Part shown: positions 52,936-53,751 of the stretch, one piece after another
How the letters are laid out: every line of letters starts with the position of its first letter
Position numbering within the stretch: position 1 is the stretch's first letter
NCBI RefSeq assembly: GCF_003121405.1
Contig: NZ_QBUY01000055.1
Coordinates: 1-53,751 of the forward strand
Direction: 5' to 3'
From: Paraburkholderia sp. C35
GTDB lineage: Bacteria > Pseudomonadota > Gammaproteobacteria > Burkholderiales > Burkholderiaceae
DNA length: 53,751 nucleotides
Notes under the pieces: model-generated
What the model was told of the DNA's origin: nothing
The model's input: only the letters and a program-made list of their open reading frames with translations
Databases searched by the model: none
Made by a program: the position numbers and the translations under genes

Positions 52936-53325
52936 ATGAAGAAAACTGTATCTGTGGTGTTGCTTGCTGTTTCGTGTGTTGTCGCTCAAGGGCAGGCGTT
53001 TGCGCAGTATGCGCCGGGGGATGATGGCGGGCCGGGGCATCATTCCACAGCCGACGAACGCGGTGGTTCTGATGGTCCTGGCGGACCTGGCGGTCCGGTG
53101 CATCGCGAGGCGTCGCGTGGGCCTGTGCCGCATCGTGACTGGCATCGCGGAGATCGTCTGCCGCCTGATTATCGCGGTCCGCAATATGTCGTCGACGATT
53201 GGCGTGGGTATGATCTGCAGCCGCCGCCGTCAGGGTATCAGTGGGTTCAAGTCAATGGTGACTTTGTGCTTGCTGCGGTGGCTACGGGTGTGATTTCTAG
53301 TATTTTGCTGGCGGCGCATCGGTGA
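52936..53325 (+). CDS. RcnB-family periplasmic protein
   Basis: This 129-residue protein has a signal peptide ending around QAFAQ (about residue 23), a long Gly/Pro/His-rich linker (about 27-75) and an RcnB-like core with RGPQYVVDDWRGYDLQPPPSGYQWVQVNGDFVLAAVATGVI. RcnB in E. coli modulates Ni/Co export; here no nickel exporter adjoins, so a metal role is only a family-based guess. GGGGAG lies before the ATG. A repetitive region follows it. Confidence 0.82.
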   Translation: MKKTVSVVLLAVSCVVAQGQAFAQYAPGDDGGPGHHSTADERGGSDGPGGPGGPVHREASRGPVPHRDWHRGDRLPPDYRGPQYVVDDWRGYDLQPPPSGYQWVQVNGDFVLAAVATGVISSILLAAHR

Positions 53326-53751
53326 TTGTTCTTGCCTGCGGCCTTTTTTTGTCGCTGGCGTCCGCGGTTTGTTAGTGGTCTGCTAGCGTTGCCCCTGTGC
53401 GGGGCGGCACCTACTTTTCTTTGCAGCGGCAAAGAAAAGTAGGCAAAAGAAAGCCGCTGAACACCACCCACTACGGTCGTTGCCTGCGGGCCCCCAGCCG
53501 GTCCTATCCTTCATGCGGCATCGATTCTCTTGATGCCCGCTGCCAGCGCTCTTTAAGAGCGCCTCACCCGCTTCAACCTCCCGCGTCTCAGCGAGCCTTA
53601 CCAGTTCGGCCCAGGCCGCCCAGGTGGCAAACGGTGTGTCGGCCGTCGCGCCTTATGCGCTCCACTCCGGACTGAAAAGCAAAGGCGGTGTGTCTTGTAG
53701 GATCGCCGACGCAGAATGTGCGACAACCTACACACCGTTTGCCACCTGGGC
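53326..53751. repeat. Mosaic of inverted repeats (dispersed intergenic element, truncated by window edge)
   Basis: No gene is supported here. CCTACTTTTCTTTGC (53410-53424) and GCAAAGAAAAGTAGG (53429-53443) make a perfect 15-bp stem with a 4-base loop. A 17-bp palindrome with arms GCGCTCTT and AAGAGCGC is at 53546-53562. A 21-bp element at 53618-53638 recurs as its exact reverse complement at 53731-53751, the last bases of the window. The word GGTGTGT recurs inside the latter pair (about 53685). Similar sequences follow many genes in Burkholderia and Xanthomonas relatives as far as I recall. Likely a dispersed non-autonomous repeat; length unknown because the window ends in it. Confidence 0.75.

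Noticed and set aside
53397..53675. 92-codon frame at the end of the window
   Set aside because: It lies across the hairpins of the repeat element and has no ribosome site or recognisable motif.

Overview
The window looks like the replication-origin end of a secondary replicon (chromosome 2, chromid or megaplasmid) from a Burkholderiaceae bacterium, most likely Paraburkholderia, Caballeronia or Burkholderia. Four things point there: high GC content, a plasmid-type Rep initiator with ParA and ParB, small Burkholderia-type secreted proteins (DUF4148, DUF4410, RcnB-like), and many LysR regulators. I identified products by reading the translated sequences; no database search was run.

Layout. 1-1746: a 5-bp satellite (TCGGC, 16 copies) and about 1.7 kb without a recognisable gene, carrying three TATTTA-N3-TAAATA palindromes. 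1747-5268: parB, parA and rep, all on the minus strand. 5269-6403: the origin, with ten 17-bp copies of CACCCCANNNGGGGACA, two more of the same palindromes (putative parS) and a GTAAAC dyad. 6404-12274: a MipA/OmpV porin-like gene, then a KgtP-type dicarboxylate permease with a clear sigma-54 promoter, followed by a DctB/DctD-type sensor kinase and sigma-54 activator. 12275-16704: two LysR regulators, a SnoaL-like secreted protein and a quinone-oxidoreductase-like enzyme. 16715-19507: a molybdate/tungstate uptake locus (binding protein plus a fused permease-ATPase) with a ModE-like box. 19584-25534: a complete RND efflux operon.

25856-33142: DUF4148 and DUF4410 proteins, an orphan solute-binding lipoprotein translationally coupled to a membrane GGDEF-EAL protein, and a Na+/H+ antiporter. 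33255-36405: a CadR-type MerR regulator divergent from a Zn/Cd/Pb P-type ATPase, with a textbook 19-bp-spacer promoter, and a His-rich zinc-ribbon protein behind the ATPase. 36476-40202: Ohr peroxidase, a LysR regulator with tandem TTGAC/GTCAA operators, and a FadB-like bifunctional beta-oxidation enzyme ending in a clear terminator.

40414-46797: small proteins and possible small RNAs, then an operon of response regulator, LysM-FecR secreted protein, CHASE2 histidine kinase and a lipoprotein. 46807-53325: a DUF899 protein, a small membrane protein, an orphan LivK-type binding protein, an Lrp-type regulator divergent from diaminopropionate ammonia-lyase and an M20 amidohydrolase, and an RcnB-like protein. 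The last 400 bp are a mosaic of inverted repeats that looks like a dispersed intergenic repeat.

The most interesting candidate systems are the binding-protein/c-di-GMP pair (27006-31240), the RR/LysM-FecR/CHASE2-kinase/lipoprotein operon (41567-46797), the interleaved iteron-parS origin, and the metal-efflux operon with its His-rich zinc ribbon. Several regulatory sites (sigma-54, ModE-like, CadR-type, LysR dyads) match the genes next to them and link sensing to function.
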